Below are positions 7,284 to 15,469 of a DNA stretch of 47,904 bases, one piece after another. This stretch comes from a virus. The notes under the pieces were generated by a model. The model was not told where the DNA came from, ran no database searches, and worked only from the letters and a program-made list of their open reading frames with translations. Location: positions 1 through 47,904 of IMG/VR virus record IMGVR_UViG_3300022745_000045, one strand, 5' to 3'. The translations under genes were made by a program, and so were the position numbers. Positions within the stretch are counted from its first letter, which is position 1. Each line of letters opens with the position of its first letter.

Positions 7284-7939
7284 GTGACCTCCGAGTAGGG
7301 CGAGGGTGCGGGGTCTGTGTCGGCTCGCTCGGCGGCGAGTTCCATCGCGTGCGCGGCGTCGAGCGCTGGCTGGTAGCCCTGCTCGGGGGGCATCTGCGCG
7401 CACGTCGGCGGCCAGTCGGTGACCGGCGTCCCGCGCATGCATTCGATGGCGAGCGACGTGACCGCGCGCTCGTACTGCGTCGGGTCGGCGGTGAAGTAAC
7501 GCCCGTCGTGCAACGCCTGCACGTACGCGTGCGCCGTCGGCGTGTCGCTCGTCAGCACGGCCCAGGCCTTCGCGAAGTTGCCCTGCTTCGAGAGCACCGT
7601 GAGCATGTCGAGCGCGCCGGCTTCGAGGCTTGCGTACGCACGGAACCGCTGGTCAGCCGGGTAGACAGTCGAGCCGTCGGGCGCGCGCTCCCACGCGCCG
7701 GGGAGCACCGTGAACCCGCCGTCTGGCGCGACTCCCCTCAAATTTCCGATATTGTATCGCCAACACGACTGGCCCTCGATGGCGCCGTGTCTGCCGCACT
7801 CGAGGATGCTCTGCGCCCAGAGAATCGCGAGCGCGTCGCGCGGCGGTCGCTTGCCCGTGAGAGCGAGCATGGCCGAGGACATCGCCGCGAGGTAGTCGGC
7901 GCGAGCCCACGGCGTCGCTTTGCGTTCCATGTACGTCAC
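7280..7939 (-). CDS. endolysin, glucosaminidase/lysozyme-like
   Basis: The 219-residue product matches the pattern of phage glucosaminidase-type peptidoglycan hydrolases: ILWAQSILECGR with the probable catalytic Glu at residue 47, then CWRYNIGNLRG, FRAYASLEAGALDMLTVL, and an AHAYVQALHDGRYFTADPTQ segment. It should cut the glycan backbone of peptidoglycan. No signal peptide is seen, so a holin is needed for export. GTG 7939 overlaps the previous stop by 4 bases and is preferred; ATG 7930 is the alternative. The C-terminal 35 residues are Ala/Asp/Pro-rich with no known domain. Confidence 0.8.
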   Translation of the reverse strand: MTYMERKATPWARADYLAAMSSAMLALTGKRPPRDALAILWAQSILECGRHGAIEGQSCWRYNIGNLRGVAPDGGFTVLPGAWERAPDGSTVYPADQRFRAYASLEAGALDMLTVLSKQGNFAKAWAVLTSDTPTAHAYVQALHDGRYFTADPTQYERAVTSLAIECMRGTPVTDWPPTCAQMPPEQGYQPALDAAHAMELAAERADTDPAPSPYSEVT

Positions 7940-8160
7940 GGCGCCCTCCGCACGAACGCGTGCATGCGGATGCTGCGCTCGATCGCCTCGATCGCCTGCT
8001 CCGCGATGCACGCCGCGTCCGGCGGCAGCAGCCGCGGCGCGTTGCACTCGAACGCGATTTGCTCGCGGTCCCACGTGACGGTGACCTCGGTCCACTGCGC
8101 GGCGGTCGCCTGCGCGTAGGGCCAGTCGGGGAACGGGCAGGGCAGATGTCGAGTGATCAT
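7936..8160 (-). CDS. hypothetical protein
   Basis: The 74-residue product starts at ATG 8160 after GGAGG with 8-base spacing, and also overlaps the previous stop. It contains a beta-like first half (QWTEVTVTWDREQIAFECN) and a helical second half (AACIAEQAIEAIERSIRMHA). No family is recognised; it lies in the lysis block. Confidence 0.5.
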   Translation of the reverse strand: MITRHLPCPFPDWPYAQATAAQWTEVTVTWDREQIAFECNAPRLLPPDAACIAEQAIEAIERSIRMHAFVRRAP

Positions 8161-8453
8161 CTGAGTGGCCTCCCTGCGTACCAATGCGTGCGTGCGCGGC
8201 GTTCACGGCCGAGCGGGCGGTCATCACGGCGCGGCGCGACGAGCACAGGCAGACGCGCAAAGCACGCGCGGCCGCGGCCCTTGCGCGATTGCCGCGGACG
8301 CTCGACAGCCGTCGCGGGGCCGAACGCTCCGTGCCCGTAGTTGCTGTCGGGCGGACACGTCGAGAGGACGACGCCCGAGACGGTCTGCAAGTACGAGGGT
8401 GACGCGACTACGAAGTAGTTGCCGCCGAACGTCGGAAGCATGTTCGAGATCAC
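8157..8453 (-). CDS. hypothetical protein
   Basis: The 98-residue product starts at GTG 8453 overlapping the previous stop. The first half (MLPTFGGNYFVVASPSY ... GVVLSTCPPD) is beta-rich, the second half highly Arg-rich, an odd contrast that may mark a degenerate or frameshifted end. No family recognised. Confidence 0.4.
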   Translation of the reverse strand: MISNMLPTFGGNYFVVASPSYLQTVSGVVLSTCPPDSNYGHGAFGPATAVERPRQSRKGRGRACFARLPVLVAPRRDDRPLGRERRARTHWYAGRPLR

Positions 8454-8626
8454 GGCGCCGCCTCCAACACAATCCGCCCGCCCGTCGTCGACGCGTTGCC
8501 GCTCGGCACGAACCGCACGAGCCGGCGCGCGCGCAGCTCGGCGCGGAATCGGACCAGGTGGCGCGGCGCGGCGCCGCGCGAGCGGCGTGGCGCAACGAGC
8601 GGCGGGGACCGGTCGGCGTCGCTCAC
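8450..8626 (-). CDS. small basic hypothetical protein
   Basis: The 58-residue product starts at GTG 8626, overlapping the previous stop. It is Arg-rich with a beta-like end (RFVPSGNASTTGGRIVLEAAP). No family recognised; it is accepted mainly because start and stop fit the chain of 4-base overlaps. Confidence 0.4.
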   Translation of the reverse strand: MSDADRSPPLVAPRRSRGAAPRHLVRFRAELRARRLVRFVPSGNASTTGGRIVLEAAP

Positions 8627-8892
8627 TTCGCGCTCCCGCTCGCCGACGCACTCGGCGCCGCCGCAAGCTTGGCCTTCGCGGCATTGCGCGCGCCGACGAT
8701 GTCGTGCACGACGTCGACCGCGATGCCGCACGACTTCGATGCCGCCGACTCGTCGAGGCCGGCCGCCTCCGCAGCGACGACGCAGAGCGTGTCCGCAAGT
8801 GGGTACAGCGGCGCGCGCGCGCTCTGCGTGCAGCACACAGCGAAGCCGAGGAGCGACGTGACCAGGATGGCGAGCCCGATGCGGTCGTTCAC
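8623..8892 (-). CDS. small exported protein or lipoprotein in the lysis block
   Basis: The 89-residue product begins NDRIGLAILVTSLLGFAVCC, a good signal peptide with Cys at 20 and 21, so it may be a lipoprotein, although the lipobox is weak. The mature part (LADTLCVVAAEAAGLDESAA onward) has two more Cys and an Ala/Ser/Lys-rich end. Lying between a holin candidate and the endolysin, it could be an outer-membrane spanin, but it lacks the usual proline richness. Gram-negative host is implied if it is a lipoprotein. Confidence 0.5.
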   Translation of the reverse strand: MNDRIGLAILVTSLLGFAVCCTQSARAPLYPLADTLCVVAAEAAGLDESAASKSCGIAVDVVHDIVGARNAAKAKLAAAPSASASGSAK

Positions 8893-9107
8893 GGCGACAC
8901 CTTGCTGACTGCGGCAGCGCTTGCAGTGGTCGACTCGACGAGCTTCTTTTCGCTCACGACGGCCTGCCCGGCCATCACGCCGAGGCGTTCGAGCCTCGCG
9001 CGCCACACGGGCGAGATGAACGGCAGTTTCGACAGTAGCGCGGCGCCTGCGCCGACCCAGCCGACGAGCTCCATGATGTTGTGCAGAGTCAACCAAGCGG
9101 GAATCAT
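8889..9107 (-). CDS. putative holin (single membrane helix)
   Basis: The 72-residue product has one hydrophobic segment (about residues 12-31, MELVGWVGAGAALLSKLPFI) followed by a positively charged stretch and a polar tail. Size, layout and position two genes upstream of other lysis genes fit a class III-like holin. There is no sequence-level family evidence. ATG 9107 overlaps the previous stop. Confidence 0.5.
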   Translation of the reverse strand: MIPAWLTLHNIMELVGWVGAGAALLSKLPFISPVWRARLERLGVMAGQAVVSEKKLVESTTASAAAVSKVSP

Positions 9108-9370
9108 GCGCCCTCCATCGCCGCGTTGCTCGCGGCCTGCAAGTCACCATCGGTCACCGGCGCGGCCTCGACGTCCGCCGGCGGGATGAACACGCCGTTG
9201 GCGTACGACCATCCGATTTGAATGGGCACGCGCGTGTCATCGTGGACTACGATCCACTGCGTGTCCGGCGAGCGGAACGCGGCGAAAAGCGGCGATGAGT
9301 CGACGAATTCTTGGGACTCGACGAGAATCACGTTCACGACCGAGCCGGATTTGACCTGATATGCCTTCAT
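9104..9370 (-). CDS. tail-fibre-associated protein
   Basis: The 88-residue product contains IQIGWSYANGVFIPP (residues about 51-65), a motif typical of short proteins encoded next to phage tail fibres. Just before it is WIVVHDDTRVP. It directly follows the glycine-rich fibre gene with a 4-base overlap, suggesting a fibre accessory or chaperone role. Confidence 0.55.
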   Translation of the reverse strand: MKAYQVKSGSVVNVILVESQEFVDSSPLFAAFRSPDTQWIVVHDDTRVPIQIGWSYANGVFIPPADVEAAPVTDGDLQAASNAAMEGA

Positions 9371-10797
9371 TGGAGGATGCCAACCCCTCGAATTCGAACG
9401 TAGCCTTGCGAGCCTGCGCCGCCGTTGCCCGACGCGCCGCCGTTGCCGCCGGATGTGTTGCCGCCGCCGCCGCCGCCAGCGCCGCCTGCGCCGCCTCCGC
9501 CGCGCCCGCACGTGCCCGCGTAGCCGTTGCCGCCCGCGGTACCGTTGGCGCCCGTGGTCGTGCTCCCCGCGCCACCGTTGCCGCCGTCGCCCGGGCGGCC
9601 AGAGTTTGCGTCCGGGTACAGGCCGCAGAATCCAGCCTCTTCGCCCATCCCGCCGCATCCGCCCGGCGCACCCGCTGCACCTCCGCCGCCGGTGTTGGCC
9701 GCGCCAGGCGTGCCCACCGCGCCGAGGCTTCGGTTCCACGGAGCCGTGGGCGCTTGCAGTGAACATAGCGCTTGCGTGTACTGAGCATCGGTGGGCCCGT
9801 TTGCGACGCACGTAGGGCCAGTGAGCGAAGGCGTACCGCCAACGGTCGAAGCGCCGCCGCCGCTGGCGGCAGCCGGCGGGAGGCTGCCACTGCACGCGCT
9901 TCCGCAAAACCCGCCGATCGCAACGGGCAACCATCCGCCACCTATAACTACGTTTGTCCCCGACGTGCCGCCCGCGGCGCCGCCGGCCGCGTTGGTGCCC
10001 CCCGAAGAGCTGCGGTTCGTCTTGTTGCCGCCTTTGCCAAACGGGAAAAATACAGATCCGAACGCGCTATATCCGCCGTCCGACCCGTTCGTGCCGCCAG
10101 CCGCACCAGCCTGACCCGTTGCAGCACTCCCGTTGCCGCCCGCGACACCACCAACGCCGCCGGAGCCTCCAGCGCCGATGGTGATTGCGACCGTAGAAGC
10201 CGATAGAGTGGCAGGCGTGCCGGCGACAATCGTCGAAGGCGTGACAGATAGGACCTTGGTCGTGAAACAGCATCCGCCGCCGCCGTATCCGCCTTGGCCC
10301 GACGCCCCGCCGCCGACCTTACCGCCGCCCGCGCCTGAAGTCGTGGACGACGCGCCGCCGCCAGCGCCGCCCATGCCGTCGACGGTCAATTCGGACACGC
10401 AAGGCGGATACGTGTAGGTCGTCGACGACGAAACCAGAACTTCGAACCCGCGCTGCGCGAGCGAAATCTTCGTCGTGCCCGTCGACATGACGCTACCAGG
10501 CGCCGACGAGTAGAAGTCTCCGAGGTTGAGCAGGTCGACCGTCGTCGGCGTCTGCACGGCGAGGACCATCCAGAGGCACACGTAGCCCGTGGCGCTGTCG
10601 CGCGAGTCGAGCAACTGTCCGACGCGCATCGCGCTCGTCGAGGGGACCGTCGCGGTCGCGATTCCGCTGTAGATTGCCGGGATGGTCAGCGGCAGCGAAA
10701 TCGTCGCGATGACGCCGCCGCCGACGCCCGACGGCGTGTCCGTCGCGACGTTGCTTCCCGTGTCCGTGCCGACGTTGGGTGAGCCGAGCGCCATCAC
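9367..10797 (-). CDS. glycine-rich tail fibre / receptor-binding protein
   Basis: The 476-residue product has a beta-rich N-terminal region (about 1-135) and a long C-terminal region that is mostly Gly, Ala, Ser and Thr, with many GGAGG, GGNGG and GGGASG tracts and several Cys pairs. Gly-rich domains of this kind in other phage adhesins form lattices of polyglycine-II helices that carry variable receptor-binding loops. Here the loops would be the non-Gly inserts (for example GGWLPVAIGGFCGSACS and FCGLYPDANS). It ends in a short beta motif (GYVRIRGVG). The last large gene of the tail module before lysis, it is the best candidate host-recognition protein. GTG 10797 or ATG 10794 may start it. 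Confidence 0.7.
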   Translation of the reverse strand: MMALGSPNVGTDTGSNVATDTPSGVGGGVIATISLPLTIPAIYSGIATATVPSTSAMRVGQLLDSRDSATGYVCLWMVLAVQTPTTVDLLNLGDFYSSAPGSVMSTGTTKISLAQRGFEVLVSSSTTYTYPPCVSELTVDGMGGAGGGASSTTSGAGGGKVGGGASGQGGYGGGGCCFTTKVLSVTPSTIVAGTPATLSASTVAITIGAGGSGGVGGVAGGNGSAATGQAGAAGGTNGSDGGYSAFGSVFFPFGKGGNKTNRSSSGGTNAAGGAAGGTSGTNVVIGGGWLPVAIGGFCGSACSGSLPPAAASGGGASTVGGTPSLTGPTCVANGPTDAQYTQALCSLQAPTAPWNRSLGAVGTPGAANTGGGGAAGAPGGCGGMGEEAGFCGLYPDANSGRPGDGGNGGAGSTTTGANGTAGGNGYAGTCGRGGGGAGGAGGGGGGNTSGGNGGASGNGGAGSQGYVRIRGVGILQ

Positions 10798-11111
10798 GAC
10801 CCCCGCGCGTCGAGGCCGCCGATTTGAGCGTAGAGCGTGCCGGCGCTCATCGCGCTAGCCGTCACTCGCACGCCAATCGTCGGCGAAACCAGATCGAACA
10901 TCCCGGCCGTAGTCGACGCCGTGACAGCCGTTGACCAGTTCGTGCCGTCGAGGCTCGTCTCGATGATGTACGAGCCCGTGAAGGTACCGTAGACCTGGAG
11001 CGCGAGCTTGAACGCCCACGGCAGCTGGTCAGCGGCGGCCTGTACGCTCGCCGATGACAGCGCGCCGGGCGCGGAGAGGGAGCCGAGGGCGATGGGGCCG
11101 AAGGGTATCAT
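10794..11111 (-). CDS. small tail/virion protein
   Basis: The 105-residue product starts at ATG 11111 with GAGGA six bases upstream. It reads as a beta-sandwich-like protein (ALQVYGTFTGSYIIETSLDGTN, then GVRVTASAMSAGTLYAQIGG), a pattern found in phage proteins encoded beside tail fibres. It stands between the fibre genes. The exact role is unknown. Confidence 0.55.
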   Translation of the reverse strand: MIPFGPIALGSLSAPGALSSASVQAAADQLPWAFKLALQVYGTFTGSYIIETSLDGTNWSTAVTASTTAGMFDLVSPTIGVRVTASAMSAGTLYAQIGGLDARGS

Positions 11112-11118
11112 GATGTCC

Positions 11119-12006
11119 TCACGCGTGGGTGACGAGCTTCCAGCCGGTGTTACCCGTGCCGGTCTTCTTGATGTACAGTTCGCCGTTCGTGTAGTCGGAG
11201 CAGAGCGACCCTGGATTTGCAGCAACGTGCGATTCGGGCGAGCCACCATAGCGCTTCCACGTGCACGGTGCAGTGGCTCCGAGCGACAAGAATGCGGCCG
11301 CGTCGTCCGTCTGAACGGCCACGAACGACGTAGCGGTCAGGCTGTCGCCCGCGAGCGCGCCCGCGTTCGACGGGCTGAACGGCAGCGTCGAATTCGACGT
11401 CGAGATGACGCCCCAACTTCCGCCTCCGTAGTACTGCACGAACGCGGCGGCCGTGGTGTGCAGTCCGAGGCTGATACCCGAATTGCCATCGATATCGCCT
11501 GACACCGAGATCAATTGAACTTCCGCGGTGCTCGCGCCCGCGGCGCTCTTGATGAGGTGCCACTCGCCGACGACAGCGACGCTCGCGTCACGGAGTGTGA
11601 TCGTCGAACTCACGCCGTTCTCGACGGTGACGTCCTCGTACTGCCCAGCAATCGAATACGCCGCACCGGACACTGCGGCGACCGTGCGGTTCGATGCTAT
11701 GGTGGGGAGCGCGATGCCCGCGGATGTCGCGATTACGGACAGGATCGCGCCGCTCTGCACGGGGACCGTCGTCCCGCCGCTCTGCGCCGCGACGGTCACC
11801 GTCTGCGCGGTCGTATTCCAGATCGTCCAGTCCCATCCGGGCTGCGTCACGAGCACGATGGTGCGCGCGGCGGTCAACGTACCGGCGAGCGTGATCAGGC
11901 GCGCGCCTGCGGCCGTCGAGGCGACTTGCGTCGGCGTCGACGTGTCGGCGACGGTGATCGTCGACGCGCCGCCGAAGCGAAACTGCGTGCCCAAGAAATC
12001 GGTCAC
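11119..12006 (-). CDS. tail fibre-like protein
   Basis: The 295-residue product, GTG start overlapping the previous stop, is rich in Thr, Ser, Ala and Val with alternating beta-strand patterns and no enzymatic motif. The last 40 residues (DYTNGELYIKKTGTGNTGWKLV) match a motif common at the C termini of phage tail fibres. Placement between baseplate and glycine-rich fibre genes fits. Confidence 0.6.
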   Translation of the reverse strand: MTDFLGTQFRFGGASTITVADTSTPTQVASTAAGARLITLAGTLTAARTIVLVTQPGWDWTIWNTTAQTVTVAAQSGGTTVPVQSGAILSVIATSAGIALPTIASNRTVAAVSGAAYSIAGQYEDVTVENGVSSTITLRDASVAVVGEWHLIKSAAGASTAEVQLISVSGDIDGNSGISLGLHTTAAAFVQYYGGGSWGVISTSNSTLPFSPSNAGALAGDSLTATSFVAVQTDDAAAFLSLGATAPCTWKRYGGSPESHVAANPGSLCSDYTNGELYIKKTGTGNTGWKLVTHA

Positions 12007-12806
12007 GGCCGGACCTGCACGACCTGCAGCGTCGTGTTCTGCGACTGCGCGGCGCCGCCGACGTCGAGAGTGTTCGCGCTCGTTTTCGCCTGCAATTTCA
12101 CGACGACCGTCGGGCCCGTGGTCACGGTGTAGAGCGCCGAGAACGGCCGAATCGCGGGGTTCGCGTTCGTGGTGTTGGTGCCGCCATCGATGTATTGCGG
12201 AAGGTTCACGTCGCTCGGTGTGCCACCGTCGACGACGATGACCTTGACGTACGCGCTCGCGGCACCCGTGAGCCATGCGGACGCGAGCCCGCTGATGTTC
12301 AGGATGTCGCCCGCGGCGCACGAGAGCGAGATGGACATGCCCGTCACGTCGACGTACGTCGTGCTCGTCACCGCGACCGCGGACGCGAGAGACACGCTCG
12401 ACATCGCGAGCGTGGCGTACTGCGGAATCTGCACGAGGCGCTGACTGCTGTTGAGCGTCGCGAGCCCGTCGGCCGCGCCAGCCGCGGTGACGAGCTCCCA
12501 CTCAAAGCGCCCGGTACCGCCGCTCGCGGCGATGTAGCGCGGCGAGTCCGTGGTGTTCGCGCCCGCTTGGTTGTACCGGTAGAGCCCGTAACCGAGCACA
12601 AATATCCGCTCGTTGGGCTGCTGGCCGGTGTACGACGCGAGCGCGGCGAGGCTCGCGACGTGGAACGTTCCGAGGCGCACGGTGCCATTCAGAACCGCTT
12701 GAACGGGCGTGTTCACGTCGGAGGCATCAGCGATGGGTCCATCGCTCGGTCCAGTGGTGGTGAGCGAGAGCGGCTGCGTGCCGTCGCCGGTGATCGTCGT
12801 GCTCAT
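12003..12806 (-). CDS. tail fibre-like protein
   Basis: The 267-residue product is Thr/Ser/Ala-rich. It has an N-terminal collar-like part (DVNTPVQAVLNGTVRLGTFHVASLAALAS), a middle with RIFVLGYGLYRYN and RFEWELV as seen in tail-fibre stems, and a beta-rich C-terminal half. It follows the tail protein I-like gene, the usual place for the first fibre protein. Confidence 0.6.
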   Translation of the reverse strand: MSTTITGDGTQPLSLTTTGPSDGPIADASDVNTPVQAVLNGTVRLGTFHVASLAALASYTGQQPNERIFVLGYGLYRYNQAGANTTDSPRYIAASGGTGRFEWELVTAAGAADGLATLNSSQRLVQIPQYATLAMSSVSLASAVAVTSTTYVDVTGMSISLSCAAGDILNISGLASAWLTGAASAYVKVIVVDGGTPSDVNLPQYIDGGTNTTNANPAIRPFSALYTVTTGPTVVVKLQAKTSANTLDVGGAAQSQNTTLQVVQVRP

Positions 12807-13480
12807 GTGACTGGCCTTCCCGTATAGATGTCAGCGTAAACGCCGCCCCAAGTGAACGAACCGCCCCACGTGTATCCGGAGCCCCACGGCGTGCCGGACA
12901 CGATGCAGCGGATGCGCATCAGCCGCGCGTGGCTCGCCTTGTACGTGAGGCACACGTTGATGATGTAGTCCTCGAGCTCTTGCGAGAGCCCGGTGATTCC
13001 GAATCGGAACGACGAGCCCCATCGGCCGCCGCCGCCCCACCGCGAGCCCGCCGACCACGTGCCCGGATTCTGAATCACGACCCAGAATCGCGCCCAGTAC
13101 GGGTCGACGTTGCCCGGGTGACCGTCCGCGTTCCACTGATTGTTTCGAACAATCTGCGCCGAAAGCCCGGCGCGCGCGAGCATCGTGATGATGCCCCAAT
13201 CCGTACCCAGCAGGCCCGCGAAGTCGAACGCCTGCGCGAGCGCGGCGCGGTAGCTGTCCGCCGACTCGCCGGGGTAGCGAATCACGTGCGGGCGCGCGGC
13301 GCCGAGGTACGGCAGCGCGTCGTCCGGCGCGGTCTGGATGATGCTGCACTTCACGGCGTTCGTCGCGCCATCGACGATGCCGTCCGCCAACGTCCCGAAC
13401 GAGCCCGCCCAGACGTTGCCCGCGTCGTTCGCGAGCCACGGCGGCAAGAACGTTGGGAAGTACTGCTGATAGGTCGTCAC
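12803..13480 (-). CDS. tail protein I-like baseplate protein
   Basis: The 225-residue product begins YQQYFPTFLPPWLANDAG, and follows the J-like baseplate gene, exactly where P2 gpI or Mu gp48 homologues lie. It has a Trp/Gly-rich C-terminal half (GSRWGGGGRWGSSFRFG, WGSGYTWGGSFTWGG), likely a beta-structured fibre-attachment part. GTG start with a 4-base overlap. The call is by position and pattern. Confidence 0.6.
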   Translation of the reverse strand: MTTYQQYFPTFLPPWLANDAGNVWAGSFGTLADGIVDGATNAVKCSIIQTAPDDALPYLGAARPHVIRYPGESADSYRAALAQAFDFAGLLGTDWGIITMLARAGLSAQIVRNNQWNADGHPGNVDPYWARFWVVIQNPGTWSAGSRWGGGGRWGSSFRFGITGLSQELEDYIINVCLTYKASHARLMRIRCIVSGTPWGSGYTWGGSFTWGGVYADIYTGRPVT

Positions 13481-14925
13481 GGCGTCACCGCGAGGCCGGC
13501 GATCGAGCCGATCGAGAGGATTTCGTTGGCGCCGAGCGTGATCTGCCCGCTACCGCCGACCGCGAACGCAGGCGGCGACGTGAAGGTCACGTTGACGACG
13601 CCGGGAAGCTCCATGATTTTCTGAATCAAGAGCGCACGGTAGAGCGTGCCGCCGACTGGGATGGTCTGCGCGATCGACGCGAACAGGCCGGGCAGGCCCG
13701 ACACCACCGCCGAGTGCGTCGCCGCGCTCGCGAGGTAAACCGTTCCGACGGGCGTGAGCGGATACGCCGCGGCGGGGTACACGAAGACGTCGACGCATGT
13801 CGGCGCCTTGCCTTGCAGCGACGGGCCCGGATAGATGTACGCCTGAACGAGCCCCGTCGTCGACGCGTACAACTGCGACTGCCACACGTCGCCCGCGACG
13901 AGCGCGCCGCCGGCGAACGCGAGCGTCACGCCCTGCGCCGGAAAGTCGACCGATGCCGCAGTCGTGAAGGGGCCGAGCGTCGTCGCGCCGCCATCGAACG
14001 ACGCCGAGAACGTCGCCGCGCCGATGGCGCCGCTCGTGAGCGCGGTGACCACGAGAACGCCATTGACGTACGGCGCTGCGACCGCGTCGGCGGTGACCGT
14101 CAAGGTCGCGACGCCCGCGCCGTTGAACGACACCGGGCCGACGGTCCCGACGCTCGTGACCGGCGCGGTATCCGTCGCGAGGTAGAGCGTGACCTGCCCC
14201 GGTAGCGGTGTGTCGCCGAGCACGCGCACTCGAGTGACGGACTCGGTCACGCCCGGCGCAGTCTTGCTCCAGTAGGCATAGGCCGCGTCGTTCGCGCCAG
14301 CTCCGAGCGTGCCCCATCGTTCAACACACTTCAGCGTGAGCGAGTCGTCGCTCTCCGCGTTGGACCCGTGGCGCACAATCTGAACAGTCGACTCCGTGAT
14401 CGACACGCCGGCGATGGCCGTCTGCATCGTCCAGGGGCCCGACGCGTTGTCGCCGGTCGCGCCGGATACGACAGCGACGAAGGGCATCGGCAGCACGCCA
14501 TTCGCGGGCAGAGTGCCCGGCGATGCGTTCGTGAACTCGACGCCTTGCACCGATACGGCGGTCACGTCGCCGACGGCGAACGTGCTCGGCGCGCCGCTCG
14601 TGTCGACGAGCGTGAGCATGCGGATCGTCGACACCGCGGGGTTGCGGTACGTCTCGAAGTTGCTCGCGGCGAGCAGCGTGAGCCAGTCGCCCGTCGCAAG
14701 GCCAAGTAGGCCGCCCGCGGCAATCTGCGGCACGAACCCCGCGACATCGAGCATCCCCGCGGCGTTCGCGCTGACGAGCACGTAGGGCACATCCGTCGGT
14801 TGCCACGCCGCGGTAGGAAACGGCGAGCCGGGCAGGCCCAGCACTCCGAGCGCGTCGGCGACGAGCGATTGCTGCGTCGGAGTCGCGAGCAGGTCGGCGA
14901 GCGTGACTGTGATCGGCGTGGTCAT
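13477..14925 (-). CDS. baseplate J-like protein
   Basis: The 482-residue product matches the baseplate J-like (P2 gpJ / Mu gp47 / T4 gp6) plan: an N-terminal part with LGLATGDWLTLLAASNFET and VQGVEFTNASPGTLPANGV, a hinge with SDDSLTLKCVERWGTLGAGAND, then VTRVRVLGDTPLPGQVTLYLA and a C-terminal helical segment near YRALLIQKIMELPGVVNVTF. An extra beta domain is inserted at about residues 230-330. It forms the wedge ring around the hub. Confidence 0.8.
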   Translation of the reverse strand: MTTPITVTLADLLATPTQQSLVADALGVLGLPGSPFPTAAWQPTDVPYVLVSANAAGMLDVAGFVPQIAAGGLLGLATGDWLTLLAASNFETYRNPAVSTIRMLTLVDTSGAPSTFAVGDVTAVSVQGVEFTNASPGTLPANGVLPMPFVAVVSGATGDNASGPWTMQTAIAGVSITESTVQIVRHGSNAESDDSLTLKCVERWGTLGAGANDAAYAYWSKTAPGVTESVTRVRVLGDTPLPGQVTLYLATDTAPVTSVGTVGPVSFNGAGVATLTVTADAVAAPYVNGVLVVTALTSGAIGAATFSASFDGGATTLGPFTTAASVDFPAQGVTLAFAGGALVAGDVWQSQLYASTTGLVQAYIYPGPSLQGKAPTCVDVFVYPAAAYPLTPVGTVYLASAATHSAVVSGLPGLFASIAQTIPVGGTLYRALLIQKIMELPGVVNVTFTSPPAFAVGGSGQITLGANEILSIGSIAGLAVTP

Positions 14926-15341
14926 GCTGGCCCCGAGAGGATGATGATGCGCTCCGCACTGGCAGAGACAACGAACGAAAACGGCCCTTGCGCGAGGGTG
15001 ATTGTCGCGCCGATGGTCATCGTCCGCGACGCGAAGTCGTACGTGGGGACCACCTGCGCGTCGAGCACGCGCTCGTCCGCCATCGCCTCGCGCACCAAGA
15101 ACGGCGCGATGAGCCGGACATTGTTCTGCGTGACGCCCTGGCCGATGAACGCGCGCAGGTCGATTCCCGCGTTCGGGTCGGTGATGAGCGAGCCGCGCGG
15201 CGTGGTCCACCGACGCACGATGGCCTCGACAACGACGCGCGGGCCGCTGATGACGCGGAACGCCGGGTCGAGGCCGCCCGCGCCGCCCTGGATGCCTTGC
15301 GCGTAGGTCGTCAGGTCGTAGCCGTAGTCGGTGGCGCTCAT
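14922..15341 (-). CDS. gp25-like baseplate wedge protein
   Basis: The 139-residue product reads DPAFRVISGPRVVVEAIVRRWTTPRGSLI, then DPNAGIDLRAFIGQ, the conserved core of T4 gp25 / P2 gpW-type wedge proteins, which connect to the J-like protein and nucleate sheath contraction. It immediately precedes the J-like gene. ATG 15341 overlaps the previous stop, supporting that start over the longer frame. Confidence 0.7.
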   Translation of the reverse strand: MSATDYGYDLTTYAQGIQGGAGGLDPAFRVISGPRVVVEAIVRRWTTPRGSLITDPNAGIDLRAFIGQGVTQNNVRLIAPFLVREAMADERVLDAQVVPTYDFASRTMTIGATITLAQGPFSFVVSASAERIIILSGPA

Positions 15342-15469
15342 GCGAACCGATCCAGCATGCACACCAGGCGCACGGGCGTGAGAGAGATGGTCGGAATCGA
15401 GAACGACGGAATCGACGGCAGCGGGATGGCCGGGATCGGAAAGTGCGGGACGAAGTTGCAGAGGCTCAT
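15338..15469 (-). CDS. short Pro-rich baseplate-region protein
   Basis: This gene encodes 43 residues and is strongly supported by ATGA overlaps at both ends. Its core is a Pro-Ile-Pro/Ser-Ile-Pro repeat (FPIPAIPLPSIPSFSIP). Small Pro-rich proteins of this look occur next to spike genes in contractile phages. A structural role at the spike tip or hub is possible but unproven. Confidence 0.55.
   Translation of the reverse strand: MSLCNFVPHFPIPAIPLPSIPSFSIPTISLTPVRLVCMLDRFA

Noticed and set aside
6260-8119. 619-codon plus-strand open frame opposite the lysis genes
   Set aside because: Arg/Ala/Pro-rich text without domains, opposite recognisable endolysin and membrane genes; typical shadow of high-GC coding DNA.
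13477-15210. Longer 577-codon version of the J-like gene
   Set aside because: The extra N-terminal text is His/Arg-rich and overlaps the gp25-like gene; ATG 14925 with ATGA overlap is better.
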